Of a DNA stretch of 51,778 nucleotides, positions 32,443 to 41,733 are shown one piece after another. The notes beneath the pieces were generated by a model. That model saw only the letters and a list, made by a program, of their open reading frames with translations. It had not been told where the DNA came from and did not search any database. The stretch comes from Bacteroidetes bacterium HGW-Bacteroidetes-4 (GTDB lineage: Bacteria; Bacteroidota; Bacteroidia; Bacteroidales; SZUA-534). The stretch covers positions 1 through 51,778 of the forward strand of contig PHDD01000030.1 in the NCBI GenBank assembly GCA_002840905.1, read 5' to 3'. How positions within the stretch are numbered: the first letter of the stretch is position 1; the number at the start of each line of letters is the position of its first letter. Position numbers and translations under genes: made by a program.

Positions 32443-33924
32443 TTAATTTCCTTTGGAACCACCCACTCTTATCATAGCGCAGCGGAATCCCAAATCGTCC
32501 TGACTTAAATTTTCATCCAGATAACGACGTGTACCGGCTCCTAACCAATAAGTACGATCACGCCATGAACCTCCTTTGTAAACGCGCGTATGGTCGCTAA
32601 TTAATGATGTCATTAAAGGGTCATTCCGGTCTCTTCCGGTATCGTACATGCGATTTGATCCACGAACTCTCGATGCATCTTCGTTGCTATAATCAAGACT
32701 TGAAGCAAAATCACCGTCAAGGTAATTAATATTGTCGGCCTTTTGATAATTACGACGATCAATTGCCTCTTCTTCTGTTATTTCGCGATAACGTAAACGT
32801 CCCAGACTATCTTTTTCTGCAATATTGCCTTCTTCATCGCGAACCAGAGTTTTAAAAACATTTCCTCTGAACGGTCGGAATTCATCCACATCCATACTCG
32901 ACAAGGGACGATAAATATCTTCGACCCATTCGTTCACATTACCCGCCATATTGTATAAACCAAAGTCGTTTGGCCAAAACGATTTTACAGGAGCTGTAAT
33001 ATCAGCATTATCATTTAAAGCTCCTGCAACTCCCATCATATCACCACGTCCGCGCACATTGTTGGCCATAATATCACCCATATTCTGAGGACTGGGATTA
33101 CGTAATGCGTCTCCATTCCAGGGATAAATTCTGCGATTATAAACCCGCTCGTCAACTGAAGTTCCAACCAAGGCTAAAGCAGCATATTCCCACTCAGCTT
33201 CTGTTGGGAGGCGATATTTTGGAAGGAGAATACCATCTTCCATGCGAACTTTACGAAAATCTTTGTTGGGATCTAAATCTTCCAGTTCAGTGCCAACGGC
33301 ACCTTCATACTGATGTGCCAAATAAGCTTCGGTATTGAAATTTTGATCGCCTTGTTGGTTGGGATCGGGTAGTAAGATTCCTTTTTCAATCAATAAATTC
33401 TCATTAACCCGGTCGGTACGCCAGGCACAAAAATCATTAGCCTGCAGCCAATTTACTCCCACAACAGGATACTCGGCATACGAAGGATGGCGGAAATAAT
33501 ATTCAACCAAGGGTTCGTTGTAGGCTAACCTGCGGCGCCATACCAGTGTGTCAGGTAAGGCTTTTCGGTAAACCTCAGGGTAATCGACAAATACACGGAA
33601 TATCCAGTACAAATATTCCCGGTAATCAATATTACGAACCTCTGTTTCGTCCATATAGAATGAAGAAACAGTTACTGTTCTTGGTACATTATTCCAATCG
33701 TAAGTAATATCCTGCTCAACACGACCCATGGTAAAGGAACCGCCCTCTACAAATACAAGACCAGGACCAGTCTCTTGTTCATAAAAATCGCCATAATACT
33801 CAAACCCACCATTGTCAGGATTATTATACTCCCACCCTGTGGTTTGTGAAGTTTGGGTTGAACACGAAGACATTAATAAGGCAAATGTGAAACCGGAAAT
33901 AATGGTTAATGCTTTCACTTTCAT
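32443..33924 (-). CDS. gldJ: GldJ-like gliding motility/type IX lipoprotein
   Basis: From the ATG at 33924 (MKVKALTIISGFTF) the protein has 493 residues; the frame extends seven codons further. The lipobox LMSSC marks an outer-membrane lipoprotein. The mature part opens GWEYNNPDNGGFEYY, then ETGPGLVFVEGGSFTMGRVEQ and YDWNNVPRTVTVSSFYMDET, which are typical of GldJ. The fold is the FGE-sulfatase type (MAGNVNEWVEDIY, VRGSNRMYD), without the catalytic cysteine role. GldJ stabilises GldK and is needed for the type IX system. It lies 46 bp after the sprF-like gene. Confidence 0.9.
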   Translation of the reverse strand: MKVKALTIISGFTFALLMSSCSTQTSQTTGWEYNNPDNGGFEYYGDFYEQETGPGLVFVEGGSFTMGRVEQDITYDWNNVPRTVTVSSFYMDETEVRNIDYREYLYWIFRVFVDYPEVYRKALPDTLVWRRRLAYNEPLVEYYFRHPSYAEYPVVGVNWLQANDFCAWRTDRVNENLLIEKGILLPDPNQQGDQNFNTEAYLAHQYEGAVGTELEDLDPNKDFRKVRMEDGILLPKYRLPTEAEWEYAALALVGTSVDERVYNRRIYPWNGDALRNPSPQNMGDIMANNVRGRGDMMGVAGALNDNADITAPVKSFWPNDFGLYNMAGNVNEWVEDIYRPLSSMDVDEFRPFRGNVFKTLVRDEEGNIAEKDSLGRLRYREITEEEAIDRRNYQKADNINYLDGDFASSLDYSNEDASRVRGSNRMYDTGRDRNDPLMTSLISDHTRVYKGGSWRDRTYWLGAGTRRYLDENLSQDDLGFRCAMIRVGGSKGN

Positions 33925-33958
33925 ACTATTATAATTTTTAAGCAAATCGTAATTTATA

Positions 33959-33966
33959 CAAATATA
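33959..33966 (-). promoter_or_regulatory. -7 box upstream of gldJ
   Basis: TATATTTG on the minus strand in the 46-bp gap between the sprF-like gene and gldJ. No TTG at -33. It could add a separate gldJ promoter. Confidence 0.4.
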
Positions 33967-33991
33967 ATTAAAAACTTGAATTATGTTGAAT

Positions 33992-34936
33992 TTACAATAA
34001 AAAACCGGGACATTTCACCGCTTGAAACTGTTTTTTTTTATTGTAATCAAATAAGATTGTAAACGATATTTCATGAGAACCTAACGGTACAAATGTCTTT
34101 TTTCCGACATTTATATCGTAGCTATACGCAAAACGCATATCGGAGGTTTTAAAACCTGCCATTAAAATAGCTGCATCCATGTTAAATTTTACATTGTGTC
34201 GCAACCATAAGCCACCAATGAGCCAGTTGTATTGGAACGAAGAACCCCAATTAATATTTTGTTGCCCTCCCTGAATTTGAATCAACACCGAGGGCGATAT
34301 AATTCGTTGTTCCTTAATTAATCGTCCGGTTAAGGAATGCAGATAACCAATAAAAAATGTATATTTTCGGTTTATCCGCTGTAATTCACGGGCCGAAACT
34401 CCCTGGTAAGGTTTCATTAAATGGTCGGAACTAATTCCAGAATAGAAGTTTTTGTAAGAACCGGTAATACCAACAGCAAAATCGGGATAAATTTTGCTGA
34501 ACCCACGGGTTAAAACCTCGTTATTATCTTGTAGTTCAACTTCGCCTAAATATTTTTGAACCAGGCCGCCCTGTAATGCCATGCTCAAATACGCATCGGG
34601 GAAAGGTTTTATTTGATACGAATATATAAAATCGACTGAAGGCTGCATATATGCGCCTGCCATTTCATTGGTTACGATAACTCCAAAACCGCTGTTAAAT
34701 TTTTCGATGGGCAAATCGAAAGCAGCACCAAACGATTGAAACCCGGCTCCTGACTTTGGCCACTGGTTCCGATAAAACAAATTCATCCGCATTGATTCAC
34801 GGGTTCCTGCAAATGCCGGATTCAAATAAGTTAAATTGGAGTAATGCTGTGAATAAGGTACATCCTGAGCCCTACTATATATATTAATAAATAGGTACAA
34901 AAACAGAAGTAGTATTTTTTGCGTTTTATTGGTCAT
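33992..34936 (-). CDS. PorP/SprF family type IX secretion membrane protein
   Basis: 314 residues with a signal peptide (ILLLFLYLFINIYSRAQD). The start PYSQHYSNLTYLNPAFAGTR is the diagnostic opening of PorP/SprF proteins, followed by repeated beta strands of an outer-membrane barrel. Family members link surface substrates, often gliding adhesins, to the secretion system. Which substrate this one serves is unknown. It is divergent from porU, with 104 bp between the two start codons. Confidence 0.9.
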   Translation of the reverse strand: MTNKTQKILLLFLYLFINIYSRAQDVPYSQHYSNLTYLNPAFAGTRESMRMNLFYRNQWPKSGAGFQSFGAAFDLPIEKFNSGFGVIVTNEMAGAYMQPSVDFIYSYQIKPFPDAYLSMALQGGLVQKYLGEVELQDNNEVLTRGFSKIYPDFAVGITGSYKNFYSGISSDHLMKPYQGVSARELQRINRKYTFFIGYLHSLTGRLIKEQRIISPSVLIQIQGGQQNINWGSSFQYNWLIGGLWLRHNVKFNMDAAILMAGFKTSDMRFAYSYDINVGKKTFVPLGSHEISFTILFDYNKKKQFQAVKCPGFLL

Positions 34937-35040
34937 TGGTTCGCCTAAAATGGCTTCTAAATAATAAAATTAAGATATCTTGCGTTCTTTTATCGATTAT
35001 TAACGGCAATACATTATTTATATTTTCTAATCACAATAAT

Positions 35041-38000
35041 ATGCGATTATTTAAATCCTTTACAATTCTATCAATTATTTTATTTTATATGAGTCTTTCT
35101 GCCCAGGAAAAAATTATTTTGTCGGGCAAGATTAACTGGGCCGAATATAACGAAACAATACAAAACCTTAGTGAATTAAGCTCGTCGGAATATCATTATT
35201 TTAACCGGCATCCAATTAACAAAAAAGTTTCATCGGCAACAGTTCGCTTTATTAATGGCAACTTTGAACCATTGAATACACCTCTGACCGATGCACTTAA
35301 AAAGCAAATTACCTCTAATGATATTTATATTGAATCGGAAATTGTAACGGAACGAAAAAAATCAGTTCTCAACTATTCTTTTTTGCCTTACCGTATTAAT
35401 CCAACTACAGGAGCAATAGAAAAACTAAAAAATTATACGCTTGAACTCACCATTAACAGCGATATGAACAAAAAGAACATCAGAACATACGCAGCCAAAT
35501 CGCAGTTAAGTGAAGGTAATTGGTTTAAGATAAAAGTTGATACCACGGGTGTTTTCAAGTTAACTTACGAGCAATTAATGCAAATTGGCTTAAGTAAACC
35601 TGAACAGGTGCGACTCTTTGGCTATGGAGGCGCACAACTTCCTTATATGAATTCCGCAACCAATTCCGACGATTTGGTTGAACTCCCTTTGTTCATGGAA
35701 AAAGGAAGCGACAATACTTTTGGTTCGGGAGATTATGTTTTATTTTATACCGGAGGTTCTATCAGCTGGAGTTATGACGAAACAAGGGCTATGTTTATTC
35801 ACAATTTGCATGATTATTCCAAATATACTTACCTGTTTCTTACCTCGGACTTGGGAGAAGGAATACGTATAAACTCGGAGGCAAGTCCTGTCTCTGCTCC
35901 CACTTACAACAGCAATTCGTTCGACAGTTACCTTTGTTACGAATCGGAATTATATAACCTTATTAAATCTGGAAGAACCTGGTATGGTGAAAAATTCCGT
36001 CAGGGAAATTCCTTAAACCTTAACTTTACATTTCCATTACTAATAACAACCGAACCGGTTAAATTACTCACCAATATTGCAGGCAGAAAAGAAAAAAGTG
36101 CCCCCGTATGTTATTTTAATTACCGCATTAATGGAAATCAATTAACCCGCATCGATGTGAGTGACTCATACTCCGATTATACCTATGCCAAAGAATATTC
36201 GCAGCAAATTGAATTTAATGCTAACCAAAATAATATAGTTCTTGACCTTAGTTTTGGAGGAGGAAATACAGCTTCCGAAGGCTATCTGGATTACATCTGC
36301 CTGAACGCCCGCGAGAAATTGGTTTATCGGAACAAGCAAATGTTATTTCGTGATAAAAAAACAGTGGCCGAAAACCAAATTACAGAATTCCAACTCGATA
36401 ACAGTGGAGTTTCGGTATTAATCTGGGATGTTACCAATCCCATTGTTCCAAAAGCTCTTTCGGTAAATCACAATGGAAATCTATCAACAATTAAAGTTGC
36501 CAGCAATGTGTTACGTGAATTTCTGGTATTTAAACCTTCCGACGCTTTTAGCCCAATAATTGAAGACAACGATCTGGGACCGGTGGCCAATCAAAACTTA
36601 CATGGAATTGAACCATACGATATGGTAATTGTCAGTCATCCCTTGTTTTTGGATCAGGCTGAACAAATTGCCGATATTCACCGCAATCATGATGGTTTAT
36701 CTGTTTTTATCACAACACCGGAACTAATTTACAACGAGTTCTCATCGGGTACACCCGATGTTTCAGCCATCCGGAATTTTATACGGATGCTTTATGAACG
36801 AGCCACAACTGATGCTGATATGCCTAAATATTTATTGCTCTTTGGCGACGGCTCTTACGATAATCGCACCAAAGGGAATGGCAATAGTAATTTAATTCCT
36901 ACCTACCAAAGTATTAATTCATTAAGTGAAACCATCAGCTATGTGAGCGATGATTTTTTTGGCTTGTTAGATCCCAACGAAGGAGAATACCTGGGAGCTC
37001 TTGATATTGGAATTGGCCGGTTTCCGGTTCAAACCACCATTGAAGCTCAGTTAATGGTAGATAAGGTAAAACAATACCTTTGGGGCGAAACGTCTTCAAC
37101 AGACTGGAAATCGACGGTGTGTTTTATTGGCGACGATGGCGACGGTGGGCTGCATATGTTGCAACCCGACCAGATAAGTAAGTCGATTTACCTTTCTCAT
37201 CCTGAATTCAATATTAAAAAAATCTACCTCGATGCCTATCAACAAATATCTACCCCATCGGGCCAACGTTTCCCCGATGTTACCGAAGCCATTAATCAGC
37301 AGATTGATCAAGGCGCTTTAATCATTGACTACGTAGGCCACGGAAATCCAAGAATTCTTACACACGAAGAAGTTCTTACTACGTCGGATGTTCGTAGTTG
37401 GACCAATTACGATAAACTTTCAATTTTTGTTACCGCCAGTTGCGAAGTGGGACGCTTCGACGACTACAACCGTACTTCGCTGGGAGAATGGTTTCTATTG
37501 AATCCTAATGGAGGAGGAATTGCAACCCTCACTACTACGCGGGTAGTATATTCCGGAGGCAATCACAACCTGAACACCAATTTTGCCAATGTGGTTTTTA
37601 ATACCGATTTGCGTTTGGGCGATATCATCCGAATTGCCAAAGTAAACACAAGTGGTACTACCAACAAAAGGAATTTTACCTTACTTGGCGACCCAGCACT
37701 AAAACTGGCCATTCCCGAACACAAAGCCAATGTATTTGATATTAACGGAAAACCTGTTCCCCTCTCACAACAGGATATTGTACTAAACGAACCTAGCGAC
37801 AAACTTACGATTCAATCGATTACCCTGACAGCCTCCGATACATTGAACGCCCTGAGCAAAGCCAATATTTCGGGTTATATTCAACAAACCAACGAGCAGG
37901 TTATAGCTCAAAATGGAACTTTATATATTAGTGTATTTGATAAAATGGATACCTTATACACCTTTGGGCAGGATAACCAGGTGGTTCAGTTTCAGATGCA

Positions 38001-38856
38001 GGATAATCTGCTTTATAAAGGAAAGGCCAGTATTACAAATGGTTATTTCAATTTCGACTTTATTGTTCCCAAAGACATAAATTACAAATTTGGGGCAGGT
38101 AAAATAAGTTTAAGAGCCCGGCTTGATTCCACTGAAGCCATTGGCTATTTCAACAATTTTATTATTGGTGGTAATGCCGAAAATGCCGAAACCGATTTAA
38201 ATGGTCCCGAAATAAAGCTTTACATGAACGACACGTTGTTTGTAAACGGGGGTACCACCAACGAAAACCCGGTTCTTCTGGCGGTAATAACCGACGAATC
38301 GGGAGTTAACACCACCGGTAATGGCTTTGGTCACAACATAACTGCCGTACTCGACAACAATCCTGACAAAATATTCATCCTGAATAATTTTTACCAGGGA
38401 GCAATGGATAAATACAATTGTGGTGAGGTTCGTTATCCTTTCAAAAATCTGACACCGGGTTATCATAGTATAAGTTTTAAAACCTGGGATGTTTATAATA
38501 ACAGTTCAGAATCGCATATCGAATTTTATGTGCATGAGGGACAATCGTTAGTTATTGACAGGTTGCAAAATTCGCCTAACCCATTTTACGACCACACGTT
38601 CTTTACCTTTGAGCATAACCAGGCCCTAACCAACTTCACGGTTGTCATTGAGGTATTTGATATGATGGGAACCAAAGTTGCTGAGATTTCGCAAAAACAG
38701 TCGCCTGGTGGTTATAAAATTGAACCCATTCGTTGGAACGGAACCAGTTTAGCCGGAGCAAAACTCAGCCGGGGAGTTTACATTTATAAAGTTACCTTAA
38801 GTACCATTGATGGACAAAAAACAACCCAATCATCAAAATTGATGATTTTTGAATAA
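35041..38856 (+). CDS. porU: PorU, type IX secretion signal peptidase/sortase
   Basis: From the ATG at 35041 (MRLFKSFTIL) the protein has 1271 residues; the longer frame from a TTG at 34936 is rejected because the signal peptide (ILSIILFYMSLSAQE) starts here. The peptidase C25 domain is in the middle: His767 in DYVGHGNPRI and Cys801 in IFVTASCEVGRFDD are the predicted catalytic pair, and RFPVQT and TPDVSAIRNF are also family motifs. PorU removes the C-terminal sorting domain of secreted cargo at the cell surface and joins the cargo to anionic lipopolysaccharide. Its own C-terminus looks like a sorting domain (NSPNPFYDHTFFTF). The next gene is porV. Confidence 0.93.
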   Translation: MRLFKSFTILSIILFYMSLSAQEKIILSGKINWAEYNETIQNLSELSSSEYHYFNRHPINKKVSSATVRFINGNFEPLNTPLTDALKKQITSNDIYIESEIVTERKKSVLNYSFLPYRINPTTGAIEKLKNYTLELTINSDMNKKNIRTYAAKSQLSEGNWFKIKVDTTGVFKLTYEQLMQIGLSKPEQVRLFGYGGAQLPYMNSATNSDDLVELPLFMEKGSDNTFGSGDYVLFYTGGSISWSYDETRAMFIHNLHDYSKYTYLFLTSDLGEGIRINSEASPVSAPTYNSNSFDSYLCYESELYNLIKSGRTWYGEKFRQGNSLNLNFTFPLLITTEPVKLLTNIAGRKEKSAPVCYFNYRINGNQLTRIDVSDSYSDYTYAKEYSQQIEFNANQNNIVLDLSFGGGNTASEGYLDYICLNAREKLVYRNKQMLFRDKKTVAENQITEFQLDNSGVSVLIWDVTNPIVPKALSVNHNGNLSTIKVASNVLREFLVFKPSDAFSPIIEDNDLGPVANQNLHGIEPYDMVIVSHPLFLDQAEQIADIHRNHDGLSVFITTPELIYNEFSSGTPDVSAIRNFIRMLYERATTDADMPKYLLLFGDGSYDNRTKGNGNSNLIPTYQSINSLSETISYVSDDFFGLLDPNEGEYLGALDIGIGRFPVQTTIEAQLMVDKVKQYLWGETSSTDWKSTVCFIGDDGDGGLHMLQPDQISKSIYLSHPEFNIKKIYLDAYQQISTPSGQRFPDVTEAINQQIDQGALIIDYVGHGNPRILTHEEVLTTSDVRSWTNYDKLSIFVTASCEVGRFDDYNRTSLGEWFLLNPNGGGIATLTTTRVVYSGGNHNLNTNFANVVFNTDLRLGDIIRIAKVNTSGTTNKRNFTLLGDPALKLAIPEHKANVFDINGKPVPLSQQDIVLNEPSDKLTIQSITLTASDTLNALSKANISGYIQQTNEQVIAQNGTLYISVFDKMDTLYTFGQDNQVVQFQMQDNLLYKGKASITNGYFNFDFIVPKDINYKFGAGKISLRARLDSTEAIGYFNNFIIGGNAENAETDLNGPEIKLYMNDTLFVNGGTTNENPVLLAVITDESGVNTTGNGFGHNITAVLDNNPDKIFILNNFYQGAMDKYNCGEVRYPFKNLTPGYHSISFKTWDVYNNSSESHIEFYVHEGQSLVIDRLQNSPNPFYDHTFFTFEHNQALTNFTVVIEVFDMMGTKVAEISQKQSPGGYKIEPIRWNGTSLAGAKLSRGVYIYKVTLSTIDGQKTTQSSKLMIFE

Positions 38857-38861
38857 TAAAA

Positions 38862-38893
38862 TTGAATTAAACCAGTTTGTATTTCTAAATTTG
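38862..38893 (+). promoter_or_regulatory. Possible promoter of porV
   Basis: TTG (38862-38864), a 21-nt spacer and TAAATTTG (38886-38893), 21 bp before the porV start. It lies just after the porU stop, so porV may be transcribed both from here and with porU. Confidence 0.5.
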
Positions 38894-38914
38894 CGTCTCA
38901 AAAAAAACGATAGT

Positions 38915-40141
38915 ATGAATAAATTAAGCACGAAGATTTTAGTAGTTATTTTTTCAATCATAAGCATTCACAGTATTGCACAAAACAGCGATACTTACGA
39001 CCAAACCCTGGGTCAGGAACTGAATGCCATTACTACTTCAGTACCCTTTTTAATGATTGCACCCGACAGCCGTTCAGGTGCCATGGGTGATGCCGGAGTA
39101 GCTATTTCGCCCGACGGATATTCGCAACACTGGAACTCATCGAAACTTGCCTTTGTTAACCAAAGCATGGGCTTAAGCATTAGTTACACCCCCTGGTTAA
39201 AAAAGCTGGTCGACGACATTAACCTGGCTTATGTTTCAGGCTATTACCGGCTTGACGAAAACCAAACTCTGGGAGCCGGCTTACGTTATTTCTCTATGGG
39301 TAACATTAATTTTACCGATGAAAATGGTGGTCCCTTGGGCTCATTTGCTCCACATGAATTTGCCCTGGATGGTTCCTACAACCGGAAACTATCAGAAAAC
39401 TTTGCACTGGGTATCGTGGGTCGGTTTATTTTATCGAACTTAACTGGTGGAACGGGAGTTAACGGTTCAGAACAAACCCAGGCCGGAAAATCAGTAGCCG
39501 TTGATATCAACGGGTTTTATACCCGCCCCATGAAAGTGAGTGGCTACGAAGGAAACTGGGCGGCCGGTTTTAACCTTTCGAACATTGGTGCCAAACTGGG
39601 TTATACCGAGGACGATAAAAACTTTATTCCCACCAACCTGAAAATTGGTGCAGCCGGAACCATTGAAATTGATGCATACAACAGCATTAGTGCTACTTTC
39701 GAGATTAATAAACTTTTGGTTCCTACTCCTCCGGTATATTGGTTAAGTGGCGACACGCTTCCTAACGGTAGTATTTCCGACGGTATATCGCCAGAATACA
39801 TCTATGCCGGAATGGATAACGATGTATCAATAGCTCAGGGAATGTTTCAGTCGTTTTACGATGCACCCGGAGGATTTAAGGAAGAAATGCAGGAAATTGC
39901 TTATTCATTGGGTTTTGAATACTGGTATGCCAAACAATTTGCCGTTCGTGCCGGATATTTTCACGAAAACCAGTACAAAGGAAACCGTAAATACTTTACA
40001 GCGGGTGTGGGTTTAAAAATGAATGTTTTCGGGCTCGATTTTTCGTACCTGATTCCTGCCGGAAGCTTTAACAACAGCCCCTTGTCGAATACCTGGCGGT
40101 TCTCCTTGGTGTTCGATTTGGAAGCCATCAGCAATCAATAA
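38915..40141 (+). CDS. porV: PorV (LptO), outer-membrane shuttle of type IX secretion
   Basis: From the ATG at 38915 (MNKLSTKIL) 408 residues; the longer frame from 38849 lacks a signal peptide start. Signal peptide cut near HSIAQNSD. The sequence opens with TVP-type repeats (TTSVPFLMIAPDSRSGAMGD) and VAISPDGYSQHWNSSKLAFV, both hallmarks of PorV. It is a 14-strand FadL-like barrel that takes cargo from the translocon to PorU. It lies 58 bp after porU, and ispF starts 7 bp after it. Confidence 0.93.
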   Translation: MNKLSTKILVVIFSIISIHSIAQNSDTYDQTLGQELNAITTSVPFLMIAPDSRSGAMGDAGVAISPDGYSQHWNSSKLAFVNQSMGLSISYTPWLKKLVDDINLAYVSGYYRLDENQTLGAGLRYFSMGNINFTDENGGPLGSFAPHEFALDGSYNRKLSENFALGIVGRFILSNLTGGTGVNGSEQTQAGKSVAVDINGFYTRPMKVSGYEGNWAAGFNLSNIGAKLGYTEDDKNFIPTNLKIGAAGTIEIDAYNSISATFEINKLLVPTPPVYWLSGDTLPNGSISDGISPEYIYAGMDNDVSIAQGMFQSFYDAPGGFKEEMQEIAYSLGFEYWYAKQFAVRAGYFHENQYKGNRKYFTAGVGLKMNVFGLDFSYLIPAGSFNNSPLSNTWRFSLVFDLEAISNQ

Positions 40142-40148
40142 AATTAGC

Positions 40149-40628
40149 ATGAAAATTCGGGTTGGATTTGGCTACGATGTGCACCGACTGGCCGAAGGAT
40201 ACGATTTTACCTTAGGAGGATTATTAATTCCCCACCATAAAGGTTCAGTTGGACATTCCGACGGTGATACTCTGATTCACGCCATTTGCGATGCCCTTTT
40301 AGGAGCTGCCAACCTTCGCGATATTGGTTTTCATTTTCCCGACACATCGGCCAAACTAAAAGGAATAGACAGTAAACTGATTTTAAAAGACACGCTGGCA
40401 TTGATAAAAGAAAAAGGCTATTCCATTGGGAATATCGATGCAACCATAGCTTTACAACAACCAAAAATTAAAGACTATATTCCCCCAATGCAGCAGGTTC
40501 TTGCCCAAACTTTAGAAATTTCGCCAGACGATATTGCCATAAAAGCAACCACAACCGAAAAGCTGGGTTTTGAAGGACGCGAAGAAGGAGTATCAGCTTA
40601 CGCCGTTGTATTAATAGAAAAACAATAA
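40149..40628 (+). CDS. ispF: 2-C-methyl-D-erythritol 2,4-cyclodiphosphate synthase
   Basis: 159 residues, full length. The opening RVGFGYDVHRLAEG carries the metal-binding Asp-x-His, and SVGHSDGDTLIHAICDALLG supplies the next His and Asp, the zinc and substrate set of IspF. KATTTEKLGFEGREEGVSAY near the C-terminus is the CDP-binding loop. It makes the cyclic diphosphate of the non-mevalonate isoprenoid pathway. The start is 7 bp after porV, and the stop overlaps the next start by one base (TAATG). Confidence 0.95.
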   Translation: MKIRVGFGYDVHRLAEGYDFTLGGLLIPHHKGSVGHSDGDTLIHAICDALLGAANLRDIGFHFPDTSAKLKGIDSKLILKDTLALIKEKGYSIGNIDATIALQQPKIKDYIPPMQQVLAQTLEISPDDIAIKATTTEKLGFEGREEGVSAYAVVLIEKQ

Positions 40629-40960
40629 TGGAAACAGTTCATTCACTCGAAGAATTAAACCGTGTTGTAGCTGAAAATACAGGCGTTTTGGCTTATTTTT
40701 CGCACGAACGCTGCAATGTTTGCCTTACCCTTAAACCCAAACTATCGGAAGTTTTTAAGGAACAATTTCCTAAAATGAAGCAGGTTTATGTCGATATTGA
40801 AGAAACTCCCGAGGTTGCTGCACAACAATCCATTTTTGCCGTGCCGGTCATTGTAGTGTATTTCGACGGCCGTGAAAGCTACCGTAAAGCGCGCAATGTA
40901 GGCATCGACGAGCTGACCGCTTTGGTTAAACGCCCCTATCAAATGATTTTTGAATCGTAA
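40628..40960 (+). CDS. Thioredoxin-family protein
   Basis: 110 residues with a thioredoxin fold: strand LAYFSHERCNVCLTLKP with the redox motif CNVC, then VYVDIEETPEVAAQQSIFAV and the cis-proline in AVPVIVVYFDG. No signal peptide is seen, so it should be cytosolic. It overlaps ispF by one base and is translationally coupled to it. The target is unknown; the CxxC pair is not the typical CGPC, so its potential may differ from a housekeeping thioredoxin. Confidence 0.85.
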   Translation: METVHSLEELNRVVAENTGVLAYFSHERCNVCLTLKPKLSEVFKEQFPKMKQVYVDIEETPEVAAQQSIFAVPVIVVYFDGRESYRKARNVGIDELTALVKRPYQMIFES

Positions 40961-40994
40961 AAAACCTTAACATCCGGCATAATTTAAAAGCATT

Positions 40995-41390
40995 TTAATA
41001 ATAAGTAGCCTCTACCCGTTCATTTAGCGAATCATCTGATATATAATATACCCACTCAATACTTTTGTAATTATCAATTACGGTTCCGGTTCCATAAATG
41101 GCCTTATTCCCGATGATCTGATTATATATAACCAGTTTACCAACACGATTCTGATAAAAATTCACCTGTGCTTCTTCGGAAAAACCCATCTGATAAAAGT
41201 TCGATATGTAAAACAAGGTGTCGTAAACCGGCGAACGGGTAATATTCACCTGGTAAGTTCTTGGAATTGTTTGCCCGGGATATTCGTCACAGTACCAGGT
41301 TCCCAGTACCGAGGTATGTTCGTTGTTTTTTTGACAAGCGGTACCCAGCAGCCCCAAAACAACTATACCTACTAAAGTTATGCGGTTCAT
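40995..41390 (-). CDS. Small predicted lipoprotein, lipocalin-like
   Basis: 131 residues. The signal peptide MNRITLVGIVVLGLLGTAC ends in the lipobox LGTAC, so it is lipid-anchored. The rest has short beta strands, with GTWYCDEYPG near the N-terminus, which recalls small lipocalin-like domains of Bacteroidota (the GxW motif). No firm family assignment. Convergent with the thioredoxin-like gene, 34 bp apart. Confidence 0.65.
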   Translation of the reverse strand: MNRITLVGIVVLGLLGTACQKNNEHTSVLGTWYCDEYPGQTIPRTYQVNITRSPVYDTLFYISNFYQMGFSEEAQVNFYQNRVGKLVIYNQIIGNKAIYGTGTVIDNYKSIEWVYYISDDSLNERVEATYY

Positions 41391-41559
41391 TTACGTTTTT
41401 TTAAGTAAAACCCAAAGTTAGGGAAAAAATTGAAAGCTCAATCAACATTCAGGGTACCACAAGCCTGGTGAACCTATTTTTCTTTCTGATAGGTGAAACA
41501 GTAGCTCCAAATTATTATCTAAAAATAGTGATTATAACCATTCAAATTCATTTTACCAG

Positions 41560-41659
41560 AAAAGCTGCGCAGCTTTTGGGTAAAACCTGCGCAGGAATTG
41601 AGCAAAACCTAAGGTGAAATTGTGCAAAAGCTGCGCAGCTTTTGAGTGAAACCTGCACA
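41560..41659. repeat. Palindromic direct repeat, two 34-bp units
   Basis: Units at 41560-41593 and 41626-41659 differ at three of 34 positions. Each begins with the perfect 18-bp palindrome AAAAGCTGCGCAGCTTTT, then GGGTAAAACCTGCGCA or its variant. A shorter related piece (TTGAGCAAAACCT) lies between them. The 343-bp gap 41391-41733 has no gene. Confidence 0.75.
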
Positions 41660-41685
41660 ACTTTTTAAAAAATGAAAATTTGAGC

Positions 41686-41714
41686 AAAAAAAGAAGGACG
41701 CCGGGATGTCCTTC
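41686..41714 (-). terminator. Terminator of hutU
   Basis: On the minus strand GAAGGAC and GTCCTTC (41693-41699 with 41708-41714) form a 7-bp stem followed by seven T. It is 19 bp past the hutU stop codon. Confidence 0.82.
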
Positions 41715-41733
41715 GATTGATTCTTATCTTTTT

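Noticed and set aside
32382-32462. Longer murF start
   Set aside because: The extra codons run through the gldJ terminator and have no MurF-like sequence.
34936-35040. Longer porU start at a TTG
   Set aside because: It would overlap the divergent sprF-like start and hide the signal peptide that begins at 35041.
41560-41659. CRISPR array
   Set aside because: Only two units, no regular unique spacers, each unit is itself a palindrome, and no cas gene is nearby.
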